A stretch of DNA of 64,000 nt from Acanthopleura granulata (taxonomy: Eukaryota; Mollusca; Polyplacophora; Chitonida; Chitonidae), in NCBI GenBank assembly GCA_016165875.1, contig JABBOT010000001.1, positions 47,222,625 through 47,286,624 on the forward strand. Direction: 5' to 3'. Positions 1-15,410 of the stretch are shown here, in pieces. The position numbers and the translations under genes were made by a program. The notes under the pieces are model-generated. The model ran no database searches. It was not told the origin of the DNA and saw only the letters and a program-made list of their open reading frames with translations. The first letter of the stretch is position 1; the number at the start of each line of letters is the position of its first letter.

Positions 1-147
1 AATGTTCTGATACATGTCAAGAAAACAAGAACAGATATTTAATACTACTCCATGACATTCTAACACTATTCTGCATTAAAAGACACTAGCTTGACTTATA
101 CATGCAAATGAATTTCAGCTTTTGATTATCTATTCATTTCTTCTTAA

Positions 148-1299
<1,152 letters not shown>

Positions 1300-1580
1300 T
1301 CTACCTCCTGTCACTTCTGATTTCTATTATGCTAGCAGATAAAACCATTGAATCACCCCACCCAATACAAAGAGCTATAACAGGTATAATGACAATGTTG
1401 TTTCATCTTCCATAATTTGTTATAGTTTGGATGAAGACTTCTTATAACTGATATAAGAACAAAACGACGTATATCTGAAAGTGTTGTCCTTCATTTCAGC
1501 TCCAAATTAAACAGTTAAGAAAATACTGGCCGGATGCCATACCAAAATATAAAATGGTCACATACGAAATCTTCGAGGGA

Positions 1581-1657
1581 AATAAAACACACTAGTGTCA
1601 TGAACAAATAATTGCTGTTTATGTGTGTTTTATGAGCATACAAAATATGCCAATAAA
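1581..1657 (+). terminator. Poly(A) signals of the alpha-tubulin gene
   Basis: Two AATAAA hexamers (1581-1586 and 1652-1657) lie 280-360 bases after the tubulin stop codon, on the sense strand. Either could direct cleavage of the transcript. The actual cleavage site cannot be seen. Confidence 0.45.
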
Positions 1658-2345
1658 ATGCCATACATGTACTCAGCAGTTTGTAAAGGTGCGGTATAGT
1701 TTTATATATCCGGAAACAAGCGTGGACATTCGTGTCATGGTGGTTTTGTTGTGACAACTTGTTTCCCATTTGATCGGTGTAACACTTCCGTTGGTCTTAA
1801 TTATCTATCGCGGGCGCATAAGGAGTCAGATTTCTTGTACCATTCGTCCACAAATACACCGCACTTTCAACTATAGTTTTAACTTTTGACATCCTGCTTG
1901 CTGTAGATGGATTACTTAGTGACGGTACTGCACTGTGGCAGTGGAAAGCCTCCAGTACCGGGATCCGCACTACCCACAGATGTCTGCAGTTAACGGATAA
2001 GCCAAACAGATTTCATTTGAACTTAATCTGTGTCCGTGGGTGTTTAAATTTCAATGATAGATGAGACAAACATCAAAACAAAATATGTTTTGGAGAATAC
2101 CTTCACGCATGGAATACTGTGTAACTTGAAACAAATGCCTGCTTGAAGATCTGAAAGAATGTGTCAACAAAGGCAGTTTGTCTATTTAAAGTAAGAAAAC
2201 ATCAGTATTTTTTAGTAAAATAATGATAAAAATAGTTTGGTTATCTGTAACAGTATTATATCACAAGGCAATATTACAGTTTAGCCCAGTCGAACTATTG
2301 TATATGATATGAATCACAAAAGCAGATAATCGTCTACTGTTTACG
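1658..2345. other. Intergenic, no gene recognised
   Basis: This is the space between the alpha-tubulin 3' end and the convergent sushi gene. Short open frames on either strand resemble no family I know. If the sushi gene has exons beyond its visible CCP exon they would lie here or beyond; I could not identify one. Confidence 0.4.
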
Positions 2346-2356
2346 TCATCTCTTAC

Positions 2357-2512
2357 CTATACATTTCGGCGGCGGGTGACTCCATCTGTCCTGACGACAC
2401 ACGGCGATTTTACTTCCATACATGGAAAACCCTCGTCGGCATTTGTAAATCGCCATTCTTCCACGCCGGCGTAACCTAACTTTCCCATTTTGAACTTTTG
2501 CCTTGAAACAAA
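2357..2512 (-). CDS. Sushi/CCP domain exon of a small secreted protein
   Basis: The exon encodes one complement-control-protein (sushi) module. It has four cysteines (VCFKAK, YKCRRG, AVCRQD, PPKCIG), the NG after the first strand, a Tyr before Cys2 and a Trp between Cys3 and Cys4 (DRWSHPPPKC). It is bounded by an acceptor (TTTATCTTTGCAG) and a donor (ATAG|GTAAGA), both phase 1, the usual symmetric arrangement for CCP modules. Entry phase matches the signal-peptide exon at 6029-6095 exactly. The module is very basic (RLRRRGR, CRRGF). If the donor is not used, translation ends four codons later at 2346-2348, giving a mature protein of one CCP domain. If it is used, further modules follow. CCP domains bind proteins or glycans in complement, adhesion and matrix proteins; the partner here is unknown. 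Confidence 0.75.
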   Translation of the reverse strand, partial: FVSRQKFKMGKLGYAGVEEWRFTNADEGFPCMEVKSPCVVRTDGVTRRRNV

Positions 2513-2732
2513 CTGCAAAGATAAAAAATAAATAAATAACGGTGGACAATAAAAATACTGTTGCCATAGACTGCATATATTATCAGAAGTAATATAATGG
2601 AATAAGAAATCATGAAGTTAGTATTATTGATTACGTAAAATGTGGAGGCATAGGAGAGTATGTATATGGGGTTAATATGTGACCATCACATTTTTTCATT
2701 ATTTAAACAACTAACGGATGGCCGAGCATGGC

Positions 2733-2840
2733 TTTCCTTCGATCTTTTTCCGGTTTCCTCCTACCATAACCTAATGTTGGTCGTCGTCAAGTGAATATTC
2801 ATGAGTACGGAGTAAAATTCTAATCAAATAAATAAACAAA
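2733..2840 (+). repeat. SINE fragment in the sushi gene intron
   Basis: Central domain and tail: TTCCGGTTTCCTCCTACCAT, GTCGTCGTCAAGTGAATATT, CATGAGTACGGAGTAAAATT, AATCAAATAAATAAACAAAC. Confidence 0.7.
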
Positions 2841-5814
2841 CATTCAAGCGAATATCAAACATATACAAAACTCGATATTTCCTTTACTTTTTCCCTAGTA
2901 CGTAAATATACCCCATTCAGCCTGTTTCAGAACAAACCTGGAAAAAAATCTGGAACTTAAAGTCATTTCTCGTGGTTTAAAATATAAATATACATATACA
3001 TGACTAGGACGTCACCTGCCAAGAAAACAATATGACCCATCAATCAATCGTTCCATCAGATCAGTTTGGTTTATCGGTGAATGTATCCAAAGGTCGGATG
3101 AGAAAGCCTACAGTATATAACATATACTTACACAAAGGGATTTCTTTAATTATGTTTATCATATACAGACATTAAAGACCAAGTACAGTTTTTATTTTAC
3201 TGTTTAATCCAATTCATGTATTAAATTAGGTATACCAGGCATGCAATACAGATACTTGGACATGTGTGTTAAAATACCTAGGCTAAGCTTGTTTAGTCTG
3301 ATGACAATCCCTCATTCTGGCATTTCCGTTTGTTAATCCTGAATACTATGACTCTTTCTACACTCTCTTTCACCCCATATTCAAGAATATTTCACTTTTT
3401 TCAGTTTTATGGATAAACCTCCGACCTTTGGAAAGTTGATGGCTAACTCGTGTGGTGCATACATACGGACACCACATTGGTGGAACTCAGGTATAATCTT
3501 TAACGAATGTTAAACATGCACAAGCCTTGTTGGCCAGTCATTGCCAACAAAGCCCAACATGTTGTTCATACACTGATGTTTGGAGTCAAAATCTGAGGGC
3601 CTGGATAGGCCTGCATGTGTTACATTTTTTTTATTAACAGATTATAGCAAATGGCTCTACAGTCTTTCCTATCCTGTCTACTGTCTTGTTACGTTTGCTC
3701 ACTGTGTTTATTCGTTCAGAAATGGCCTCACCATAAGCCATATATACAGTTACAGTTGCATGTTATAAGAGGAAAGTCTTTAAATGAATTTCCGCGGAAA
3801 AAGGCCATTGAGCGGATGTAGTACTTAAACAGTGTCATGTTTCTTTGGACATTATAGTAAGTTGTTTATCACTATACTGTCTACATGCATTACTTCTGCA
3901 ATTAAATTGGTTTAACTTGCGGTATTTTTATACAAAAATTATTGACTGTGTCACCTGATAGAATAAATCGTCGCAGTTCAGTTTCAAAATCGCGCTCCAA
4001 ATGTTGGGTAATTCAAGAAACTTTCATTCCCGAAACTATTAATCCTATTAAGAATTTCGCCCCAGAACTTGTGTATGATGCAAAGAATTAACTGAATCGT
4101 AACCAATAGTAAAATACTGTAATTAAGGAAATTTCAGTCGTTTTAATTGCAACATAAAAGTGTACTTCAACTGTATGATTTAATACACATATGAAAATGC
4201 AAGAAAGAACAACCTTATTGCGCTTTAATTCCAAGATGATATTTACGCGGATATTCAAATAAAAGTCAAACGTATATGTAGGTATAAAACTAAAAGGAAG
4301 GAGCTACATACAAATAAAAGGCCTTTCAAACACCTTCAGTGCAAGTGATTTGGCATAATGCGAAAGCGTAGATACTCCGCCAAAAACTGAGGAGGCACTT
4401 GCATGTTGTACTTTTTAATATACAGACGACATTGCATTTGTCACCCATCATGAAAATGACAAAGGAAAATTTGTAAGCAAAATACTGAAACGTGGAACAT
4501 GCGACCTCAGCTCTTTCGCGCTATATTTATATGCTTTTACATTATGCAAGGTTTTTGGTGGATCAACAAGATTAAAGAGGCTTGTGTGTGTACTTATTCA
4601 TTTGAATCGTTTTACATACAAATAAGAAGGTCATCATGTGTTCGTGAAGAGAAACCCGTAGATATGCTATCTGCAAGAAACGAGCAACCGGTTTCAGTGT
4701 ATGTAGGTGGCCAACTGCTACACACAAGTATTCCTATAGTTTATATGTACTTATAGTGCTGATAACTGAACACTATTCAAAAAGGACAACATATGAGAAT
4801 AAGGATGTGCGACTAGGAAACAGTTTGTCCATTTAGGTAACGAAGCTCAATGATATAACGATACATAAGTGTCGTGTTTCACACTCCAACTGCTTGTCAT
4901 GTGTGCAGCCACGGGGAATGGAGTACTTTGTTTTTCAGTGTACCGGTACTTTGAAACTGTCGTATATGTGCCACGCCTATTGGTATCAGGAAGTCACGCT
5001 GTAGCTTTAAGTACGTGAGCATTGGCTGTGCACATTTGGGTATATTTGGTCTATTTGTAGTTAGCAAGGTTAGGCCGACATAAACTGTGGATTCCCATGT
5101 GCTCATCTTGTATATATAAGCCTCCAAACTGCAATCCGATTAAAGTCCTGTCATGTGTTAGCACATCACATGATAGGAAAGAATTTTAAAGTTTATACCA
5201 ATAAGTTATGCAGTAAACTTCATTTGACAATTTCCGTAATATCACAAGCATGCATGCAGTCATAACTAGTAAATGAATGACATCCAAATCCAAAAAAGCA
5301 TTTGGAGAACAACGGTCTAGCTGTCGCTACCAAAATGTGCCAGTTAGAAAATTTTCGACACCATGACTGAAATCCATTACTGAAAGGCGTTATACTAAGA
5401 ACTTTTTATATGTTTATGTGTGCTGACTAATTTTTAATTATACCACCCGACGCGGTATAAAAAAGATGGTAACTTTATGATCCTTTGAGCACACTCGAAA
5501 ACGGAAGAGTTTTTGTACGTGCAAAACATACAAGTGATATAGTGTATTTTGGGATATATAGGCTCTGTAAAGTTTAGACAAAAAATGGTTGACGGATATT
5601 GTTGACGGCGGCAAGTAAACGAAGATATGAAGATATTGACATCCAAATACACTATTTCATATTAGCTTTATTATGTATGACTGGAAGAGAATGATGGTTT
5701 TGTATACTTATAAAATTTTGAAAGTCACGGTTATTCAAGAACATTATTGGTTTAGTAAAGCAAATAAAGATAGAATACAAGCAACTGATATGCATTTAGG
5801 GCACCTCTGATAGG

Positions 5815-5920
5815 CTTTATTATTTATTTATTTATTTATTTGATTGGTGTTTACACCGTAAGCAAGAATATGTCGTTTCTACAATGGCGGTCGGCGTTAT
5901 GGTGGAAAGGGTAAATGAAA
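5815..5920 (-). repeat. SINE fragment in the sushi gene intron (reverse)
   Basis: (TATT)n tail, GATTGGTGTTTACACCGTAA, GCAAGAATATGTCGTTTCTA, GGCGGTCGGCGTTATGGTGG. Diverged. Confidence 0.7.
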
Positions 5921-6028
5921 GCATGGTTAACAGATAGGACAGGCTATTTATATCTAACTATTCTTAAATGCGCGTCATTAAGGAGTTATCAAAATTGGAA
6001 ATATGACATGCTGACAAGTGCTGCTTAC

Positions 6029-6095
6029 CTTGCAGGGTTGGGGTAATGATACATATGAGCAGGGTAAAGATCAACATCAGTCTCTGGGCTTCCAT
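6029..6095 (-). CDS. Signal-peptide exon of the sushi gene
   Basis: The exon runs from an ATG at 6095-6093 to a donor CTGCAAG|GTAAGC. It encodes 22 residues plus one base: MEAQRLM, then a strongly hydrophobic stretch (LIFTLLICIITPT), then LQ. This is a textbook secretory signal sequence. Exit phase 1 fits the CCP exon, joining as a Gly/Val-type split codon. No other minus-strand exon with matching phase is needed between the two. Homology was not testable, so the call rests on hydropathy, splice signals and phase. Confidence 0.65.
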
Positions 6096-6171
6096 CACTG
6101 TGACCTGTCAGGCTACGGTCAGTGGAGCATTGCACTGAGGAACGAGATCCGCGATCAGCGGCAAAACGCGA

Positions 6172-6178
6172 TTAAATA
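6172..6178 (-). promoter_or_regulatory. Possible TATA-like box of the sushi gene
   Basis: On the minus strand the sequence reads TATTTAA about 80 bases before the sushi gene ATG, in a locally GC-richer stretch. A CCTCAGT initiator-like motif lies at 6140-6134. The spacing (about 40) is longer than the usual 28-33, so this is only a candidate. Confidence 0.25.
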
Positions 6179-6179
6179 A

Positions 6180-8370
6180 CGGTTAGTGCTCAGCTCAGCG
6201 CCATGGCCGGAAGGGAGGGGGTTGGCCGGTCAAGTTAAGGCAAATCCCAGTCCCTAGTTAAGATCTCACTAACCGGATAACGGAAACCACCGGACGTGGG
6301 CGAGATCTCGTGCTCTAGGTTCGGATTTCTGCCAAAAGTAGACTTCTGTATCTCTTCCAGTTCTGTATTACACACAGACATAATACTACGTAAAACTATT
6401 GTCTGGCGAATCCGAGATTCCTTGGCTGCAGAATAGCCATGCATTATAAATACACATGCAGTGTAAGCATAAGACATATATCTATATCTTCATTATTTCC
6501 AGCTGATGGAGGCTGGTCGATAATTTATTCTGCAGAATTTTAACTTTAAAACAGCACAACTTTTTGGAAAAGCGCGGCGTACGTAGGCTATTTGCACTCG
6601 CATCGTCTGCTTTCACACATGTGAACTGCTTCCTAAATTGAAAAGACCTGGTGACATGGTGTAACAGAAAGCGTCTGCTCGGTTCCTTTGTCTCGGAGAA
6701 ACCGTATATAACATCAAAATCCCACTTTTCGTCTAATAATACATGCATGCCCAAAGTTCAAATAAAACACCAAGCATAATGTTTGGTGCAGGTCAAGCTA
6801 TGATTTGATATAATTGTTCAGAAACTATATGAAAGAATAATTTACGAAGTTTTTTAAATGAAACTCAATCGTCAAGGAAACCGCAGGATGGCGGCTGTAG
6901 CTTGCCTAAGCACTATCGTACAAACGTTCACTTTTTGAGATCCGCAAAAATTCGCCAGCTTCTGGCTCTGAACGCCAACATATAAATGGAATATTTATAT
7001 GCTGTTACCCAACAGCGTTGCCGGGGTCCACAACATTATATATATATATATGTAAAGAAGAAAAGAAAAAAAAACCCTCAAAAGATTGAAAAGGAACAAT
7101 CTGGATTTCAACCCATCACTACCAGTATCATGTTCTATGGACCTAGTACTAAAAACCAGTTTGGAAGCAGTTGAGCTTTGATCTTTTACCCACAGCCCAT
7201 AACAAAAGGCACAAAGAATACAGTCTAGCAAGGATAATCTCCATTCCCATTGTAAACTGCATTCAGCGATGTCCAGCTTTACAACTATAACGGTTTCCTA
7301 TCACGTGACCTCTAATTGTGGTGAAATTTTGCTAATTCGCATTTTGTATAGTACATATCTGGCCCTTTTGCACTCCGTAATTTTCAGCATTATAGCTGTA
7401 ACGGTTTTCTGTAATGCGGCCTCCAAATATGGAGAGAATTGCATTTTTCGAACTTTCATCGTAATTTGCGTCAAAAGTATACATCTCAGGCAAAAAAATA
7501 AGATCAGATTCGTGATCAGGACGTCAAACTACATCAGGTAGCATACTTAAAATATTTAAATTCAAAAACTTTTGGCCACGTGACGGTACTCAGTGCATTT
7601 CTACAGTTTCAAGGTATGCAAATGATTTTTGCACATGTGATTTGCGCCCACGTATTCTGTCTGCATTTTCAATTTCAGCTCGATCGGATAAACCCTTCCT
7701 GGAGAAAATGACATGCCAGCCCATTCTATTCATGGCAATATGGCATCCAAAGCAGGTGAGGTTGAAATGAAATTTGTGGAGGGAAAATTTCCATATAAAC
7801 CTGATGAGAAATAGATTGTATTTGAACCTCAAAGTGCTAGGACTAGTCCGCAGTGTGTGATAATTTTACGATACTTAGAAAAAAAAAGAGAGAGAAGAAA
7901 GACTGCTCTGAGATACCAGAACTCAGCCACATGTACAGAGAGGTTTTGCCTTTGGTCTGCTGCTCCCGATGCCCGACAGAATTAGAATAGCTGCCCTGTG
8001 GCCAGCAAAACCACAGTACATGCTTTCGTGAAGTCGTGCACAAAGCCTCCATGTTATTTAAATGCCAAATTTGTGTTGTTTTTTTTGGCAAAAACTTAAA
8101 AATTATACAATATGTGATACTATACGTTATTCTTTATCTTTTGTTGTTTGTTTTTGTTATCCCTGGAACGAGTCCCTGGGCGTTTGTTGTCACTTTTTAC
8201 ATGGTCATTTATATAGCCGGCGTGGGTATATAGTTTGTAGCTTAAAGAATTGGTCAAACTGATTTTTACCAGGTGGCAAATATACAGAAACGTATTTATG
8301 TTCCACGAGAAACGGGGGGGGGGGGGGTTAACAGTTATCTCCCTTAGTTGGAAGTTTTCAGTGTACAATT
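6180..8370. other. Intergenic, no gene recognised
   Basis: Between the divergent sushi and RPL26 genes I see only short open frames without family features, a TA dinucleotide run near 7037-7051 and a G13 run near 8316-8328. No RNA gene was recognised. Confidence 0.4.
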
Positions 8371-8399
8371 CTTTTCAGAGGGAGAGCGTGAGGCGTCAG
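8371..8399 (+). promoter_or_regulatory. Candidate TOP leader exon of RPL26
   Basis: Ribosomal protein transcripts start with a C followed by a pyrimidine tract. Here CTTTTCAGAGGGAGAGCG is followed by GTCAG|GTACAG, a consensus donor. The RPL26 coding exon begins after an acceptor with only one base before its ATG, so a noncoding leader exon must exist upstream. This is the best match I found, implying a 1.7-kb first intron. It is inferred, not demonstrated. Confidence 0.3.
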
Positions 8400-10072
8400 G
8401 TACAGAACGAAATAGTCGACTAAACAATCCTGTGCAATCCTCGTTATTCATTCATTCATCATTCTCAGTTTTCATATGAAATAATTATTATTAAACATAT
8501 CTTTAAAATCAACGCTATTGTACTGGAAAACATAACGGAAATTAGAATAACATTGGGCAGAAGTTGATGATGATAGGACTATAAACCGTATGTTACAACA
8601 CCAACGTCACTATCCTGTTCATTGCCAGACAGTAACAAATAGCACGTTATATTTTGCAAACACACTAAGCGTGTTTCGATTAAAGTGAGGACTGAATTAC
8701 CGAAAACTGAAATACCAGCTTCGGTGTGGACAACGAGAATGTTGTTTCACCTGATACTGATAACCGTTGATTCAGTGTACACATGCGAGGCAACCCGTGT
8801 GATGAGATGTAAAATCAGTTTGCGTATCTGCATTATAAGTCTGAAACAAGGATGCAACAGAGTCAACCGGCTCAGGATTCTATTCCTGGACAACAGGACT
8901 GTGTTACATAGTTCTGACTTGACAGAGTAATATCACCATGGCTTCCGTGGCTGGTCGAAAATAACCAACCCCTCAATAACAGGAACAGCATGCATCAAGA
9001 CTATCGTCCAAAATGTCAAAAATTTAGTGCTGGAGTAAAGCCAAACATCTTACGAATCGATCCCGGTCATGATTCTTTGCCAGGACGAAACGTGGACGTT
9101 TCATGCTAGCACAGCTAGCGGATCACCTATGTACGTTACCATAGTACCCACCATCGGTTCCATAGAATTCCACAGTGACATTTTCACTACAAATAAGAAC
9201 TCGAACTCTCCCTTATATTTGGTTTGAGCTGATTCCTGAAGTCAACCGGAATGCAAACAAGGCAAAGTCAGGACTGGTAATCCATCTCTCAACAGTAATC
9301 CAGCTGTTCAAAGTTTTGCACTGAACTTTTTGAACCAAAATCTTCTCCTGAAGATGACACGTGAAACTTAGTCGAAATATCAAGAACGTCAATCATGCGT
9401 TACATTTCTTTATTCGGAATTTCTATGCTTTTGCACTTTGCTAAGCTAGTTGGTGGATCAACAAGATTTTTGAACCAACGTCGCCATGTCATGAATTCCA
9501 ACCTTTGGCAGGTGATCGGCTGTGAAAATTTTATCCCACCCTTCACATACTCTTTACAGCACATGAGTAAGCTTCAGGCATGAAAGCCAAATCTGTAGGA
9601 CTCTGAAAGCTTTGAAGCAGAAAGTCCTGTTGTATAGTACTAGTTCAGTATTGACTGTCCATTGATGCCTGTTGTGTATTAGAATCAGTGTCAGCCCTTG
9701 AAATTAGCAAAAATTTGCAGCGGCAATAAAGGTCCATCACCAAATTGGTATCTCAGCAGCACAGCGACAACATTTTTATGTATGCAACAGATATCAAATA
9801 AACTAGGGTAATTTTGTAATGCAAGCTACTGTGTTCTCTATATAGAGATTATCAGAATGTAGTAAGGCCTACTGATACTGATTTTCATGTACTGTATACT
9901 CAAGAAAAAAAAGAAAAAAGAAATTAAAAACCAGAAATCTTTGGGTAACATTTTTTGAGGGCCTGCTTATTGCTTTCATGTCATGCAATGAAAATTTGGG
10001 GTTTATTGATCATTTACAAGAAACTCCACCACAGTAAGGTAAATTTTTTTTCATAAAGCAAATTTCTTTCAG
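8400..10072 (+). other. Probable 5' intron / upstream region of RPL26
   Basis: No coding exon or RNA gene recognised. If the leader exon at 8371-8399 is right, this is RPL26 intron 1; it ends in a good acceptor (AATTTCTTTCAG). Confidence 0.3.
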
Positions 10073-10073
10073 A

Positions 10074-13103
<3,030 letters not shown>

Positions 13104-13112
13104 ATGTCCTCA

Positions 13113-13128
13113 AATAAAATGAAATAAA
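13113..13128 (+). terminator. RPL26 poly(A) signals
   Basis: Two AATAAA hexamers (13113-13118 and 13123-13128) lie 10 and 20 bases after the RPL26 stop, giving the very short 3' UTR typical of ribosomal protein genes. Confidence 0.7.
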
Positions 13129-13560
13129 ACCTATCAGCCCCCAGTATTGAATTCTGTTCTGTTCTGTTTTTTCTCGATGATGAGGATTTTTTCTGTTTTT
13201 TTTTTTGTTAGCATTTTAGAATTCTGTCCATATCTTGCCGTGTTTTGTCTTGATTTTGGAGGTTTGAGTGCAGTTAGAGCATGCCCCTGCCTTGTAGAGC
13301 TGATCAACCCAAGCTGAGCTTGTTATGAATGTGGAAGTGCTGGTTCAAACCTGGCCTGGGACCATGGCGATGATAAACAGTCAACAACACTCGTGTGGAT
13401 GCTCCACAGGCACTTTGGTTTCTCTAGTTACATGGGCCTTTCTGCCTTCATATGGTGTTTAAACAACAATCACATAAAATAAATATAGAATACGAGATCA
13501 GGCCATAGGAATGCAGCTGGGGTGCCAGCAACGTGTGGATGGGCGTAGGTTTCAGCAGTG

Positions 13561-13625
13561 CTCTGCCTAATTTCCTCCTGCTGTTGTGTAAGTGAAGTAT
13601 TCTTAAGTACGATGTAAACCCCAGC
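13561..13625 (+). repeat. SINE fragment, central domain
   Basis: Degenerate copy of the central block: CTCTGCC..TTTCCTCC, then AAGTGAAGTATTCTTAAGTA and GATGTAAACCCCA. Head and tail are absent, so it is an old fragment. Confidence 0.6.
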
Positions 13626-14028
13626 ATATCTTGGGCATGATGTGCAGTCACAAGGCCCTGCACGCTACATCTGCTAGATCTAGGGACAACTCTTGACTGG
13701 GTGCATCGACAAGTTTCTGATGCAGTTTAAATGCAATTCATCAGGCTTTAATACTTTTTTTTAATACTGGAAAAATACTTTGGGTTAAATTAATTTTTGC
13801 GTGTGCTTTTATGTGACATATGTACCCTCCTCCAAATCAGGATATAAAAGTCTAACTAGTTCACGCAGGTTGAGTGGAGACAAGGGGGTGATATTGCAAA
13901 TCAACTCGACTGAAGAGGTAACTTTACATTAACAAATAACGCTGACCATGCATCTACGGTAAAATCTTGTCTTCTGCTATCTTAATTTGCAAGAGTACTC
14001 ACTGCCCATAACCAGGATTTCAACATGC

Positions 14029-14054
14029 TAATTATATTATAAATAATATAATTA
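14029..14054. repeat. Perfect 26-bp AT palindrome
   Basis: Arms TAATTATATTAT and ATAATATAATTA are exact reverse complements around an AA spacer. It lies in the RPL26-P5CS intergenic region and could extrude as a cruciform. It has no gene assignment. Confidence 0.8.
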
Positions 14055-14149
14055 TTAAGAGCATGGTTGATAATTGAGGTCAAGTTCTAAAGGGTGCTAG
14101 TGGTTTGTGAGGACAGCATGAAACGTATTTAAGTTGGTCCATAGGGTTA

Positions 14150-14580
14150 TACGTTTAATGCCATACTCAAGTTTTTCACGTGTACATCAGAGAAGGGCAA
14201 GGGATGACACTGGTCTGGGCTAAAGCGCCAACCAGTTGTGGCAATTGAGTGTTAAACACTGCTACAAACCTTCCAATATATTCAACAGTATAGGCCTACT
14301 ACATGTACAAGAGTTCAAAGAAGCATAATTATGTAAGCATTCATAAAAGAGTAGATGACGGATGAAAATTGTCCGGTGGGGGGTTGGGAGTCCCACATTA
14401 ACACATTAGCTGGATTCAGGGATTAGGGAACTGAGGTAGGAAAGAAAACTCACGCTTCGAACAATTAGGCTTAGCAGTTATAGTGCGGTAATTGACTGAT
14501 TGATTAACTGGCTGGTTGCTGTTTAATGCCATTCTCAATTTTTCACGTATACGACGGTGGACAGTGTTGGCGGTGGAAAA
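14150..14580 (-). repeat. Two degenerate SINE fragments (reverse orientation)
   Basis: At 14153-14195 and 14515-14580 the phrase GTTTAATGCCAT.CTCAA.TTTTTCAC followed by GTATACGACGG matches the reversed SINE 3' half (normally GTTTTATGCCGTACTCAAGAATATTTCAC). Both copies are strongly diverged. Confidence 0.45.
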
Positions 14581-15039
14581 GACTGTTCACACTGTCACAT
14601 TTAAATGAAAGGCTTCAAACAATACGCCTTGGGAGAACATAAATCAGTAACAAAGAAACGTTTTTTTTAATCTTTGAGCCGGTAGAAATACTTCTGTGCG
14701 GGTTGAACTGAAATGTGATCTGGCGCGTTGAGATGTGGATGATAAAAACACTCACTGCATACTTTTTTGCATGGCACGAATATTCAATATGTGTTATATT
14801 CGTCCCAGCTGCAGACAAATATATATCATAATAAAATTTGAGCCAGACCCTATATACTTGAAGGTTGATGTGTCTACGTGGAACCACGCCTACAGGCTGA
14901 TAAATTCAAATGAGATCTATTTTCGTGTCGATAAAATCAGTTTAAATTAAAAGCATTAAGAATAGAAGTTGAGATGCGGATTTGACTTTCAGGAAGAGTA
15001 GCCTGTGAAGTAAGGTACACCGCATGGATGGTACACAGC

Positions 15040-15410
15040 TGCGGTTTTAGGGTAGCCAGGAAACACGTGCAGGAGCAAAACTGTTTGTCGCAGCGAAAGT
15101 TAACGAAGTGTGCCGAATGAGGTGACATGCGCTGAGCGGAACCGCTTCGCACTGTATCCGTGGAGGGTGGGTTGCAGCGGTGTGGTTGAAATGACAGCCT
15201 TGCATCATTTGGACCGACCACATGTAGGGTACTTGTTTGTAAACAGCTGAGTCGGCCATAACACAATCGATGTGACAGCGTGGCAGGCTTTTACCTTCTA
15301 CTGACCCGTTATAGTGCAATCACACGGACCGAGGGTAGCAACACAGCGAAAGGAGGGAAGTTCAAGTTAATTCTACGATCGTTGTTGTTCCAGGTGGCGA
15401 AGGTGGTAAA
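15040..15410 (+). promoter_or_regulatory. Putative P5CS promoter and leader region
   Basis: A CpG-richer stretch stands out from the AT-rich surroundings about 1.6-2 kb before the P5CS start codon. It ends with plausible donors (GAAGGTG|GTAAAT near 15408). Because the P5CS start exon begins at an acceptor, a leader exon must lie upstream, and this is the most promoter-like sequence available. No TATA box or defined start was found. Confidence 0.25.

Larger units (their letters stand above)
2513..6028 (-). other. Intron of the sushi gene
   Basis: The interval between the two phase-matched exons is about 3.5 kb and AT-rich. It holds two SINE fragments (2733-2840 and 5815-5920) and no further CCP exon that I can recognise on the minus strand. 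An extra symmetric module could be missed. Confidence 0.5.

Noticed and set aside
3403..3490. Exon-like + strand segment with TTTTTTCAG acceptor and CAG|GTATAA donor (FMDKPPTFGKLMANSCG)
   Set aside because: Plausible splice signals and a short open frame, but no neighbouring + strand exons and no family; it lies in the sushi gene intron on the other strand.
14615..15319. Open frames before the P5CS gene (71-109 codons, both strands)
   Set aside because: No family features or splice support; the GC-richer part is better explained as promoter or leader sequence.
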